From contig NZ_LNAM01000151.1 in assembly GCF_001461035.1 (NCBI RefSeq), positions 1-40,372 of the forward strand: a DNA stretch of 40,372 nt, given 5' to 3'. Positions 1 to 8,236 of the stretch are shown one piece after another (within the stretch, counting starts at the first letter, position 1; the number at the start of each line of letters is the position of its first letter). Position numbers and translations under genes: made by a program. The notes below the pieces were generated by a model. The model did no database searches. It saw only the letters and a list, made by a program, of their open reading frames with translations, and was not told the DNA's origin. Origin of the DNA: Acetivibrio ethanolgignens (lineage in GTDB: Bacteria > Bacillota > Clostridia > Lachnospirales > Lachnospiraceae).

Positions 1-176
1 ATAATTTTTGAACTTAGTGCATAGGCGTGGTTGAGGAACACATTCATGCGTTTGTCGTGTTGACTTTTCCAATTTCCATTTACAAATCTAACGTTTAAGT
101 GTAAAATTAAATTTATGCGAAATAAAATCTACGCCAGAGCGTTTTTTATTCGGCAGGTCGAACTTTCCTATCAAAT

Positions 177-205
177 AAAAAAGGAGATTTCCTTAGAAAT
201 CTCCT
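177..205 (-). terminator. Intrinsic terminator of tRNA-Leu
   Basis: Read on the minus strand, a 10-bp hairpin (arms 182-191 and 196-205, 4-nt loop) is followed by six T residues (complement of 177-182). It lies a few bases past the 3' end of the minus-strand tRNA-Leu, so it fits the end of a single-gene tRNA transcript. Confidence 0.85.
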
Positions 206-209
206 AAAA

Positions 210-292
210 TGCCGCAGGCCGGACTTGAACCGGCACGAGGTTGCCCCCGTCAGATTTTGAGTCTGATGCGTCTGCCATTCCGCCACTGCGGC
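210..292 (-). tRNA. tRNA-Leu, anticodon CAA
   Basis: The minus strand folds as a class II tRNA with a long variable arm. The 7-bp acceptor stem pairs GCCGCAG (292-286) with CTGCGGC (217-211), followed by discriminator A at 210. The T-arm contains GGTTCAAGTCC. The anticodon stem TCAGA/TCTGA encloses loop CTCAAAA, giving anticodon CAA, which reads UUG leucine codons. The 3' CCA is not encoded, because TTT follows the discriminator, so CCA would be added after transcription. The gene stands alone, divergent from polA, between its own promoter and terminator. Confidence 0.97.
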
Positions 293-315
293 ATACTGAA
301 AATGTCAGCGAAATT

Positions 316-344
316 ATTTTAACACAATGGAGTATAAAATGCAA
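316..344 (-). promoter_or_regulatory. Sigma-A-type promoter for tRNA-Leu
   Basis: On the minus strand TTGCAT (344-339) and TAAAAT (321-316) are separated by exactly 17 bp. Expected initiation near 309 is about 17 bases before the mature tRNA 5' end at 292, a normal leader for RNase P processing. The -35 is imperfect (3 of 6), so this is likely but not certain. Confidence 0.6.
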
Positions 345-389
345 GAAAAAAATAAAATTAGCAAGCTTATTTTGCAGAAATGAGGAAAA

Positions 390-3023
390 ATGGAAAAAAA
401 ATTAGTATTGATTGATGGACACAGTATATTGAACCGGGCCTTTTATGGAGTGCCGGATTTAACAAATTCAGAGGGACTTCATACCAATGGTATTTATGGG
501 TTTTTAAATATCATGTTTAAGATATTAGAGGAGGAGAAATGCGATTATCTGACGGTAGCCTTTGATGTAAAGGCCAAGACCTTCCGTCATGAGATGTTTG
601 AGGCCTATAAGGGCACTAGAAAGCCTATGCCGGCAGAGCTTCACGAGCAGGTGGAGCCATTGAAGGAGCTTCTTCGTGCCATGGGTATCCGGGTAGTGAC
701 AAAGGAAGGCTATGAGGCAGATGATATCCTGGGAACGATTGCAAAAAAAGCAGAAAAGGAAGGCTTTTTAGTATCCTTGGTTTCCGGCGACAGGGACCTT
801 CTGCAGCTGGCTTCAGATAAAATTAAAATCCGAATTCCAAAGACCAAGATGAGTGGTACGGAAATCGAGGACTATAATACGGAACAGGTAATAGAAAAAT
901 ATGGTGTTACACCGGTACAGATTATTGATTTAAAGGGGCTGATGGGGGATGCCTCCGACAATATTCCGGGAGTGCCGGGAATTGGAGAAAAGAGAGCAAC
1001 CAGCATTATTGCGGCCTTTGGCAGCGTGGAAAATGCCCATGAGCATATTGATGAGGTGACTCCGCCAAAGGCAAGGGAATCCCTGCGGGAGCATTATGAT
1101 ATGGCGGTGCTTAGCAAAAAGCTGGCTACCATTGATACCCAGGCCCCGATAGAATATGAGCTTTCCGAAGGGAAAATTGGTAATCTATATACAGAAGAGG
1201 CCTTTTCCATGGTAAAGCGGTTGGAATTCAAGAGTATTTTAAGCCGGTTTGACAGTGACATGGCAAGGGATAATCAGCTGGAGGAGAGCTTTATCCTTTT
1301 AGAGGAGGAAAATGCAGCTAAAAAGCTGTTTTCTGAAATTAAGGGAGAGTTTGGTATCTCCTGTATTACAGCAGGAGATAAGCTTCTGGCAGCTGGTATC
1401 AGTGATGGTGAAAGAACAGCTGCCTGTGTTAACGGTAATGAAACTGTTTTAGGACTGTTCATGGAGAGATTTAGAAAGGCAAAAGAAGAAAAGCAGGAAG
1501 TTGGTATTTTTCAGCTGAAGGAAAAGCTGTCTGTTCTGCCCTTTGAAAGTCAGGATAAGGTATTTGATCTGGCAATCGCAGCCTACCTTTTAAATCCTTT
1601 AAAGGACACCTATAATTATGATGATATAGGAAGAGATTATATGGAACTTACGATGCCATCAAAGGGCGAGCTTCTGGGAAAAGCCGGCTTAGAAAAAGCA
1701 TTGACAGAGGAGCCGGAGAAGGCTTTTACACTTTTATGCTATGAGGCTTATGCAGCCTTTGGTGGAAGAGACGCTGTCCGAAAGGAGCTTTTGGATACCC
1801 AAATGCTGTCCTTATTTGAAACCATGGAGATGCCTTTGATTTATACCCTTTATGATATGGAGAAGCGTGGGATTATGATAAATAAGGAGGAGCTTTCTGC
1901 CTATGGAGAGCGGCTCAGTGGACGGATTCATTTTCTGGAAACAGAAATCTGGCGGCTCGCGGGAGAAGAGTTTAATATTAATTCTCCAAAGCAGCTGGGG
2001 GTTATTTTATTTGAAAAGCTAAAGCTTCCTTTTGGAAAAAAGACAAAGACAGGCTACTCTACCTCAGCAGAGGTGCTGGAAAAGCTGAAATGTGAGGACC
2101 CGATTATTAACCTGATTTTAGAGTACCGGCAGCTGACAAAGCTAAAGTCTACCTATGCGGATGGGCTGGCTGGATATATCCAGGAGGATGACCAGAGGAT
2201 TCATGGAAAGTTTAACCAGACAGTAACAGCTACCGGACGAATCAGCAGTACAGAACCAAATCTGCAGAATATTCCGGTTCGGATGGAGCTGGGAAGAGAA
2301 ATCCGCAAGGTGTTTATCCCAAAGCCAGGCTATGTATTTTTAGATGCGGATTATTCCCAGATTGAGCTTAGGGTGCTGGCACACATGTCCGGCGACGAAA
2401 CTCTTATTGAGGCCTATAGGGAGGCTCAGGACATTCATCAGATGACAGCCTCTTTAGTATTTCATACACCTTATGATGAGGTTACACCACTGCAGCGGCG
2501 GAATGCAAAGGCAGTAAACTTTGGTATTGTCTATGGCATCAGCTCCTTTGGACTGGGACAGGATTTAAATATTACGAGAAAGGAGGCGGAAGGGTACATT
2601 AAGAATTATTTTGATACCTATCCGGGAATCAAAAGCTTTCTTGATGGGCTGGTAGAAAAGGGGAAAAAGGATGGCTATGTAGAGACGATTTTCCACAGAC
2701 GCCGGCCGATACCGGAGCTTAGCTCCAATAATTTCATGCAGCGTTCCTTTGGAGAGCGGATTGCGATGAATTCTCCGATTCAGGGTACAGCAGCAGATAT
2801 TATAAAGATTGCCATGATTCGGGTGAATGAGATATTAAAGGAAAGAAAATTAGAATCCCAGCTGATTTTACAGATTCATGATGAGCTTCTGATTGAAACA
2901 AAAATAGAAGAAATTGAAGAGGTAAGAAAAATATTGGAGGATGCGATGCATAATGCAGCTAAGCTTTTAGTTCCAATGGAAATAGATGTAAATCAGGGAA
3001 ACAGCTGGTATGAGGCGAAATAG
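390..3023 (+). CDS. polA: DNA polymerase I (PolA)
   Basis: This is the 877-aa repair and Okazaki-fragment-processing DNA polymerase. The N-terminal 5'-3' exonuclease (about residues 1-290) has the metal-binding clusters YEADD, SGDRD (D134, D136) and GDASDNIPGVPGIG. The C-terminal polymerase has motif A DADYSQIELR (from about 652), the O-helix RRNAKAVNFGIVYG (about 703-716) and motif C QIHDEL (D831, E832). The middle domain lacks the DxE metal-binding pair of a proofreading 3'-5' exonuclease, as in Bacillus-type Pol I, so proofreading is probably absent; this is inferred. A GAGG ribosome site lies 4 nt before the ATG. The 3' end overlaps the region just ahead of coaE, and the two are probably cotranscribed. 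Confidence 0.98.
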   Translation: MEKKLVLIDGHSILNRAFYGVPDLTNSEGLHTNGIYGFLNIMFKILEEEKCDYLTVAFDVKAKTFRHEMFEAYKGTRKPMPAELHEQVEPLKELLRAMGIRVVTKEGYEADDILGTIAKKAEKEGFLVSLVSGDRDLLQLASDKIKIRIPKTKMSGTEIEDYNTEQVIEKYGVTPVQIIDLKGLMGDASDNIPGVPGIGEKRATSIIAAFGSVENAHEHIDEVTPPKARESLREHYDMAVLSKKLATIDTQAPIEYELSEGKIGNLYTEEAFSMVKRLEFKSILSRFDSDMARDNQLEESFILLEEENAAKKLFSEIKGEFGISCITAGDKLLAAGISDGERTAACVNGNETVLGLFMERFRKAKEEKQEVGIFQLKEKLSVLPFESQDKVFDLAIAAYLLNPLKDTYNYDDIGRDYMELTMPSKGELLGKAGLEKALTEEPEKAFTLLCYEAYAAFGGRDAVRKELLDTQMLSLFETMEMPLIYTLYDMEKRGIMINKEELSAYGERLSGRIHFLETEIWRLAGEEFNINSPKQLGVILFEKLKLPFGKKTKTGYSTSAEVLEKLKCEDPIINLILEYRQLTKLKSTYADGLAGYIQEDDQRIHGKFNQTVTATGRISSTEPNLQNIPVRMELGREIRKVFIPKPGYVFLDADYSQIELRVLAHMSGDETLIEAYREAQDIHQMTASLVFHTPYDEVTPLQRRNAKAVNFGIVYGISSFGLGQDLNITRKEAEGYIKNYFDTYPGIKSFLDGLVEKGKKDGYVETIFHRRRPIPELSSNNFMQRSFGERIAMNSPIQGTAADIIKIAMIRVNEILKERKLESQLILQIHDELLIETKIEEIEEVRKILEDAMHNAAKLLVPMEIDVNQGNSWYEAK

Positions 3024-3033
3024 AGGTATAAAA

Positions 3034-3636
3034 ATGAAGGTTATCGGATTGGTTGGCGGTGTCGGCTGTGGCAAATCCACAGCGGCAGCCATATTAGAAA
3101 AGGCATATGGGGCCAGAGTAATTATAGCGGATAAGATTGGTCATCTTGCTATGGAAAAGGGCTGTGAAACCTATCAGCAGATTGTTACTTTGTTTGGTGA
3201 AGAGATTTTGAATGATGAAGGACAGATAGACAGGAAAAGGCTGGGAGATATTGTATTTCCACAGCCGGATAAGCTTGCAGTCTTAAATGGTATTATACAT
3301 CCCTTTGTCTGGAGAACAGTTAAGGAACAGATAAATGCGGCAGAGGAGGCAGGCTGTGCCTTTGTGGTATTGGAGTCTGCGATTTTGCTGGAGAGCAGCG
3401 AAAAGGGACTTTGTGATGTAATCTTTGCGGTAACTGCCGATAAGGAAGTGAGGTTTGAAAGGCTTCGTGCTTCCAGAGGCTATACAAGAGAAAAATTTGA
3501 GGCAATCATGGCACAGCAGCTGTCAGAAAAAGAGCTTAAGAAGCAGGTGGATGTACTTATCAGCAATAATGGAGACGAGGAAGCACTGGAGAAGCAGCTA
3601 AAAGAAGCAGTGGATAAATTTATACTGGAAGTATAA
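3034..3636 (+). CDS. coaE: Dephospho-CoA kinase (CoaE)
   Basis: This enzyme phosphorylates the 3'-hydroxyl of dephospho-CoA, the last step of coenzyme A synthesis, in the cytoplasm. The protein is about 200 aa, the usual size. It begins MKVIGLVGGVGCGKST with the P-loop at residues 8-16. The ADK (IIADKIGH) and FVVLESAILLES segments are typical of the family. An upstream in-frame ATG at 3010 lies inside the end of polA, but the AGAGG at 3022-3026 is correctly spaced for the ATG at 3034, so I chose the shorter form. polA-coaE adjacency is common in Firmicutes. Confidence 0.95.
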   Translation: MKVIGLVGGVGCGKSTAAAILEKAYGARVIIADKIGHLAMEKGCETYQQIVTLFGEEILNDEGQIDRKRLGDIVFPQPDKLAVLNGIIHPFVWRTVKEQINAAEEAGCAFVVLESAILLESSEKGLCDVIFAVTADKEVRFERLRASRGYTREKFEAIMAQQLSEKELKKQVDVLISNNGDEEALEKQLKEAVDKFILEV

Positions 3637-3645
3637 AAGTCATTA

Positions 3646-3654
3646 TGCTATAAT
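3646..3654 (+). promoter_or_regulatory. Extended -10 promoter upstream of the FtsA-like gene
   Basis: TGCTATAAT is a perfect extended -10 element (TGnTATAAT). The best -35 (CTGGAA at 3625-3630, 18-bp spacer) is weak and overlaps the end of coaE. It lies 58 bases before the chosen start of the FtsA-like gene, so that gene can start its own transcript. Confidence 0.6.
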
Positions 3655-3711
3655 TACCCTAGTTATGCAAAAGAGAATTATATGGGAAGTAAGGAAGCGA
3701 GAGGAGAAAGA

Positions 3712-5721
3712 ATGGAAGGAACAAGATATCCGGATAATCTGGTATTTGGTTTGGATATAGGTACACGAAGCATTGTAGGTACAGTCGGCTATAAGGATAG
3801 AGCCGGCCGCTTTAAGGTAATTGCACAGGTTGTAAAGGAGCATGAGACCAGGGCCATGCTGGATGGACAGATTCATGATATTGCCAAGGTATCTGAGACA
3901 ATCGGTGTTGTGCGGAGAGAACTGGAAATGGAGATTGACCGGCCATTAACCGAAGTCTGCATTGCAGCTGCGGGACGTGTACTTAAGACAATAACAGTAT
4001 CGGCTGATTATGAATTTTCGGAAGAAACGGAGGTTAGCGATGAGCATATTTATTCTTTAAATATGATTGCTGTGGAAAAAGCCTATGAAATCATCCGTGA
4101 CAATACTAAGTCCGAAGAAAGCAATTATTATTGTGTTGGCTACAGCGTAATTAAATATCTTCTGAATGGCTATCCGATTACCAATCTGGAGGGGCATAAG
4201 GCAAGTAAAATCAGTACAGAGCTTCTGGCTACCTTTTTACCGGAGGAGGTTATTGATGGTCTTTACCGGGCCGTGGAGCGGGCTGGACTGTATGTAGCCA
4301 ATCTTACTCTGGAGCCAATTGCGGCGATTAATGTGGCAATTCCTGAGAAATTCCGTCTTTTAAATATTGCTCTGGTGGATGTAGGAGCAGGTACCTCCGA
4401 TATTTGTATTACCAAGGATGGAGCAATCGTGGCCTATGGCATGATGCCTTTTGCAGGTGACGAGATGACAGAGCTTCTGGCAAAGGAATATCTGACGGAT
4501 TTTCAGACAGCAGAGAAGATAAAAAGGAGCTGTTCCAAACGCCAGATTACCTATAAGGATATTATAGGGCTTTCTAATAAAATAGAGGGAAAAGCTGTTA
4601 TCGCAAAGCTGAAGCCTGCGATGGAAAATATCACAAAAAATGTAGCTGCTAAGATTAAGGAATTAAATGGAGGAAAATCGGTCAGTGCAGTTTTTGTGGT
4701 AGGTGGTGGCGGAAAGGTACCAGGCTTCACGGATTCTTTGGCTTCGCATTTGAATATTGCAAAGGAGAGAGTTGCACTCAGAGGGGAAGAGGTGTTAGGA
4801 CAGGTTGAATTTTTACAGGAAAAGATAAAAAAGGATTCCTTGCTGGTAACGCCAATCGGTATCTGTCTTAACTACTATGAGCAGAAAAATAACTTTATTT
4901 TCGTAACGGTGAACAGAGAGAGAGTAAAGCTGTATGATAATGACCATTTAACGATTATGGATGCTGCTATGCAGATGGGTATTCAAAATGAGCTTTTATT
5001 CCCACGGAGAGGCAAGGCTTTGGAGTTTTATGTTGATGGCAAGCAGAAAATGGTTCGTGGCGAGCAGGGTGAGGCGGCTGTCGTGACCTTAAATGGCAGA
5101 CCAGCCGGCATCAATAGTGAAATCCAGGCTAATGACCAGATTGAAATTACCTTTTCTACCGTAGGTAATGATGCTGTTTATGAAATCCGTCAGCTGCCAG
5201 AGTACAAGGGAACGATTGAATTTTTCTTTAATGGGAAGAATATTATATGTCCAAAGTTTGTCAAGGTAGGCGATGAGCTGGTTTCAGAGTACTACAGTAT
5301 TCAGAATGAGGACAAAATAGAAATTCTCAATTATTATACCTTGAAGCAGGTACTGGAATTTATGGATCTTCCAACGGAGGGCGAATATTATGTAAATAAT
5401 ATACTGGCCGATATGGAGGAGAGAGTATATGAGAACTTTACGATTTCCAGTGAACTGCCGGAGATAGTTTTAACAGAAGCAGAAAAGACTGCTGAGAAGA
5501 AAAAACCGGAAGCAAAGGAAATACCGGTAACCGTCAACGGAACCTTTTTGACTCTGAAAAATAAGCCAGCCTATATTCTGGTAGATGTTCTTGATTTTTA
5601 CGATTTTGATTTATCAGAAGCAAAGGGCTCAGAGCTTATTAAGAGGGTAAACGGTATGGATGCAGAGTTTACGACACCTATAGAAGCAGGTGCGGAGATA
5701 GAAATCTCCTGGAAACAATAG
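3712..5721 (+). CDS. FtsA-like actin-fold ATPase with long C-terminal extension
   Basis: A 669-aa member of the FtsA/PilM/MreB superfamily. The actin/Hsp70 nucleotide site is clear: LVFGLDIGTRSIVGTVG (phosphate 1) near the N-terminus, VDVGAGTSDICI (phosphate 2) around residue 218, and VFVVGGGGKVPGF (adenosine motif). True FtsA is about 420 aa; here some 280 further residues follow from about residue 390. These look like repeated beta-rich, ubiquitin-fold-like units (segments such as TLNGRPAGINSEIQANDQIE and VNGTFLTL...AGAEIEISW). There is no FtsA-style C-terminal amphipathic helix; the protein ends in EISWKQ. GAGGAG at 3701-3706 fits the ATG at 3712 better than the earlier ATG at 3682. The role is probably envelope or division related but is not established; it could instead be a PilM-like scaffold. 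Confidence 0.8.
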   Translation: MEGTRYPDNLVFGLDIGTRSIVGTVGYKDRAGRFKVIAQVVKEHETRAMLDGQIHDIAKVSETIGVVRRELEMEIDRPLTEVCIAAAGRVLKTITVSADYEFSEETEVSDEHIYSLNMIAVEKAYEIIRDNTKSEESNYYCVGYSVIKYLLNGYPITNLEGHKASKISTELLATFLPEEVIDGLYRAVERAGLYVANLTLEPIAAINVAIPEKFRLLNIALVDVGAGTSDICITKDGAIVAYGMMPFAGDEMTELLAKEYLTDFQTAEKIKRSCSKRQITYKDIIGLSNKIEGKAVIAKLKPAMENITKNVAAKIKELNGGKSVSAVFVVGGGGKVPGFTDSLASHLNIAKERVALRGEEVLGQVEFLQEKIKKDSLLVTPIGICLNYYEQKNNFIFVTVNRERVKLYDNDHLTIMDAAMQMGIQNELLFPRRGKALEFYVDGKQKMVRGEQGEAAVVTLNGRPAGINSEIQANDQIEITFSTVGNDAVYEIRQLPEYKGTIEFFFNGKNIICPKFVKVGDELVSEYYSIQNEDKIEILNYYTLKQVLEFMDLPTEGEYYVNNILADMEERVYENFTISSELPEIVLTEAEKTAEKKKPEAKEIPVTVNGTFLTLKNKPAYILVDVLDFYDFDLSEAKGSELIKRVNGMDAEFTTPIEAGAEIEISWKQ

Positions 5722-5742
5722 AAGCAAGAAGTGAGGAAATAT

Positions 5743-6537
5743 ATGGAATTATGTAGTATAGCCAGCGGAAGCAGTGGAAACTGTGTTTATGTTGGAACCG
5801 ATAAGACCAAGATTTTAGTGGATGCCGGTATCAGCAAGAAAAGGATTGTAAAGGGACTGGAAAGTATTGATGTTGAGCCGCAGGAGCTGAAGGGAATATT
5901 TATTACCCATGAGCACTCAGACCATGTAAGCGGCCTTGGAGTACTTTCCAGAAAATATCATATTCCCATTTATGGCACAAGGGAAACGCTGGAGTATATC
6001 CAGGATATGAAAAACCTGGGAGAGATTGATATTAAGCTATTTCATCCCATTCTACCAGATGAACCGATATACATAGAGGATTTAAAAATCAATCCCTTTT
6101 CGATTCCCCATGATGCCAGCAATCCGGTATGCTATACCTTTGAAGGTGAAGGGCATAAGGCAGGGGTAGCTACTGACCTGGGAACCTATGATGATTATAT
6201 CATTTCCCGGCTGGAAGGCTGTGAGATACTTCTTCTGGAGGCGAATCACGATATTAACATGCTTCAGGTAGGCTCCTATCCCTATATGCTGAAGCGGCGG
6301 ATTTTAGGAGATAAGGGGCATCTGTCCAATGATAATTCGGGACGGCTTTTATGTGATTTAGTTCAAAGCGGATTAAAATATATTTTTTTAGGTCATTTAA
6401 GCAAAGAAAATAATTATCCCGAGCTGGCTTATGAAACAGTAAGATATGAGCTGGAGCAAAATGGCCTGCTGCCATCAGAGAACTTAAATATCTGGGTAGC
6501 AAAACGGGATGAGCCGTCAAGGCTGGTATCTGTTTAA
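5743..6537 (+). CDS. MBL-fold metallohydrolase, WalJ/YycJ type
   Basis: A 264-aa metallo-beta-lactamase-fold hydrolase with the metal-binding motif THEHSDH (H56, H58, D60, H61), a later PHDASNP segment, and LEANHD and LGHLSKEN, which supply further ligands. The opening MELCSIASGSSGNC and overall length match the YycJ/WalJ/VicX family. Members of that family are linked to cell-wall and DNA-repair phenotypes, and some show 5'-3' exonuclease activity; the substrate here is not shown by sequence. A GTG at 5731 is in frame, but GAGG at 5733-5736 places the start at the ATG at 5743. It follows the FtsA-like gene by 21 bases and is probably cotranscribed. Confidence 0.9.
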   Translation: MELCSIASGSSGNCVYVGTDKTKILVDAGISKKRIVKGLESIDVEPQELKGIFITHEHSDHVSGLGVLSRKYHIPIYGTRETLEYIQDMKNLGEIDIKLFHPILPDEPIYIEDLKINPFSIPHDASNPVCYTFEGEGHKAGVATDLGTYDDYIISRLEGCEILLLEANHDINMLQVGSYPYMLKRRILGDKGHLSNDNSGRLLCDLVQSGLKYIFLGHLSKENNYPELAYETVRYELEQNGLLPSENLNIWVAKRDEPSRLVSV

Positions 6538-6560
6538 TCAAGGTTTTTAGGAGGACAAGA

Positions 6561-6833
6561 ATGAAAAAGACAATTATTACCGTAGTAGGAAAAGACAGTG
6601 TTGGTATAATTGCAAAGGTTTGCACCTACCTTGCAGAAAATGGCATTAATATTCTGGATATCACCCAGACCATTATATCCGGGTATTTTAATATGATGAT
6701 GATTGTAGATGGAAATAAGGCGACAAAGGAATTCCAGATCTGGGCAGAGGAGCTGGAAAAAGTCGGAGAAGAGCTTTCCTGTACGGTTAAGGTTCAGCAT
6801 GAGGATATTTTCAACAAAATGCACCGGATTTAA
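6561..6833 (+). CDS. ACT domain protein (UPF0237)
   Basis: A 90-aa protein made of a single ACT domain of the GcvR-like type, beginning MKKTIITVVGKDSVGIIAKV and followed by DITQTIISGYFNMMMIVD. Such stand-alone ACT proteins usually bind small ligands such as amino acids and regulate a partner. It lies 12 bases before the DUF711 gene, a pairing found widely in Firmicutes and suggesting a functional unit. AGGAGG stands 6 nt before the ATG. The ligand is unknown. Confidence 0.92.
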   Translation: MKKTIITVVGKDSVGIIAKVCTYLAENGINILDITQTIISGYFNMMMIVDGNKATKEFQIWAEELEKVGEELSCTVKVQHEDIFNKMHRI

Positions 6834-6845
6834 TGGGAGGCTCTT

Positions 6846-8210
6846 ATGATTAATATATTTGAAGTTTTTGAAACAAATAAAATGATTGAGCAGGAGAACC
6901 TGGATGTAAGAACCATTACAATGGGTATCAGCCTGTTAGACTGTGCAGATAGTAATCTGGATAAGGTAAATGAGAATATATATATTAAGATTACCGACAC
7001 AGCCAGAGATTTATTAAAGGTAGGACAGGAGATAGAAAGGGAGTATGGTATCCCGATTGTAAATAAAAGAATTTCCATTACTCCGATATCTTTAGTAGGT
7101 GCTAATGCCTGTCGCTCTCCGGAGGATTTTGTGACGATTGCAAAGACTCTGGATAAGGCCGCCAAAAAGGTAGGGGTCAATTTTATCGGAGGCTATAGTG
7201 CTCTGGTTTCGAAGGGAATGACAAAAAGTGATGAAAGCTTAATTCGTTCGATTCCAAAGGCACTGGCAGTTACAGACAGGGTGTGTAGCTCTGTCAATGT
7301 TGGTTCTACCAAAACAGGTATTAATATGGATGCAGTGCGGCTTTTAGGAGATATCATTCTGGAAACAGCTGAATATACAAAAGAGAATGATTCCTTAGGC
7401 TGTGCTAAGCTGGTAGTATTTTGCAATGCACCAGATGATAACCCGTTTATGGCGGGAGCCTTCCATGGTGTGACAGAGGCCGATGCCGTTATTAATGTCG
7501 GTGTCAGTGGTCCTGGTGTTGTAAAGACAGCCCTAGAGGAGGTAAAAGGAGCAGATTTCGGAACTCTTTGTGAAACGGTAAAGAAAACAGCCTTTAAGAT
7601 TACCCGTGTAGGCCAGCTGGTAGCCCAGGAGGTTTCCAAAAGATTGGGAATTCCTTTTGGCATCATAGATTTATCTTTAGCACCGACACCGGCTATCGGT
7701 GACAGTGTTGCTGAGATTTTTGAGGTGATGGGGCTGGAAAGAGCCGGTGCGCCTGGTACAACAGCGGCTCTTGCACTCCTGAATGATCAGGTGAAAAAGG
7801 GTGGTGTTATGGCTTCTTCTTATGTGGGCGGCTTAAGTGGTGCTTTTATTCCGGTCAGTGAGGATCAGGGTATGATAGATGCTGTAAAGGAAGGTGCTCT
7901 GACTCTGGAAAAGCTGGAGGCTATGACCTGTGTATGCTCCGTGGGTCTTGATATGATTGCAATTCCGGGAGATACCAAGGCAACGACGATTGCCGGTCTG
8001 ATTGCTGATGAAATGGCAATTGGTATGGTAAACCAGAAGACAACGGCAGTCCGTGTGATTCCGGTAATTGGAAAAACAGTAGGAGATACAGCGGAATTTG
8101 GCGGCCTTTTAGGCTATGCTCCAATTATGCCAGTCAATTCCTTCAGCTGTGAGACTTTTGTGAACCGTGGAGGAATAATTCCGGCACCAATTCACAGCTT
8201 TAAGAATTAA
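6846..8210 (+). CDS. DUF711 (PFL-like, UPF0210) family protein
   Basis: A 454-aa protein of the UPF0210/DUF711 family, often labelled PFL family for its structural likeness to pyruvate formate-lyase. Recognisable parts are the start [22 protein letters not shown], the glycine-rich [12 protein letters not shown], the [19 protein letters not shown] region and the C-terminal [10 protein letters not shown]. No glycyl-radical motif is apparent, and the biochemical activity of the family is unknown. The preceding ACT gene is its constant genomic partner and probably its regulatory subunit (inference from context). Confidence 0.93.
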   Translation: MINIFEVFETNKMIEQENLDVRTITMGISLLDCADSNLDKVNENIYIKITDTARDLLKVGQEIEREYGIPIVNKRISITPISLVGANACRSPEDFVTIAKTLDKAAKKVGVNFIGGYSALVSKGMTKSDESLIRSIPKALAVTDRVCSSVNVGSTKTGINMDAVRLLGDIILETAEYTKENDSLGCAKLVVFCNAPDDNPFMAGAFHGVTEADAVINVGVSGPGVVKTALEEVKGADFGTLCETVKKTAFKITRVGQLVAQEVSKRLGIPFGIIDLSLAPTPAIGDSVAEIFEVMGLERAGAPGTTAALALLNDQVKKGGVMASSYVGGLSGAFIPVSEDQGMIDAVKEGALTLEKLEAMTCVCSVGLDMIAIPGDTKATTIAGLIADEMAIGMVNQKTTAVRVIPVIGKTVGDTAEFGGLLGYAPIMPVNSFSCETFVNRGGIIPAPIHSFKN

Positions 8211-8236
8211 GATATAAAAAGAAATGAGGTAATACT

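Noticed and set aside
131-147. Short ACGC-CAGA-GCGT stem followed by T residues near the left edge
   Set aside because: Only 4 bp of stem and no gene seen upstream of it; too weak to call a terminator.
6254-6625. Minus-strand 123-codon frame across the end of the MBL gene
   Set aside because: It lies over two well-supported + strand genes, has no ribosome site, and its translation lacks any family features.
7193-7666. 157-codon minus-strand frame within the DUF711 gene
   Set aside because: It is an antisense shadow rich in Ser/Thr/Pro, as expected from complementing a conserved gene.
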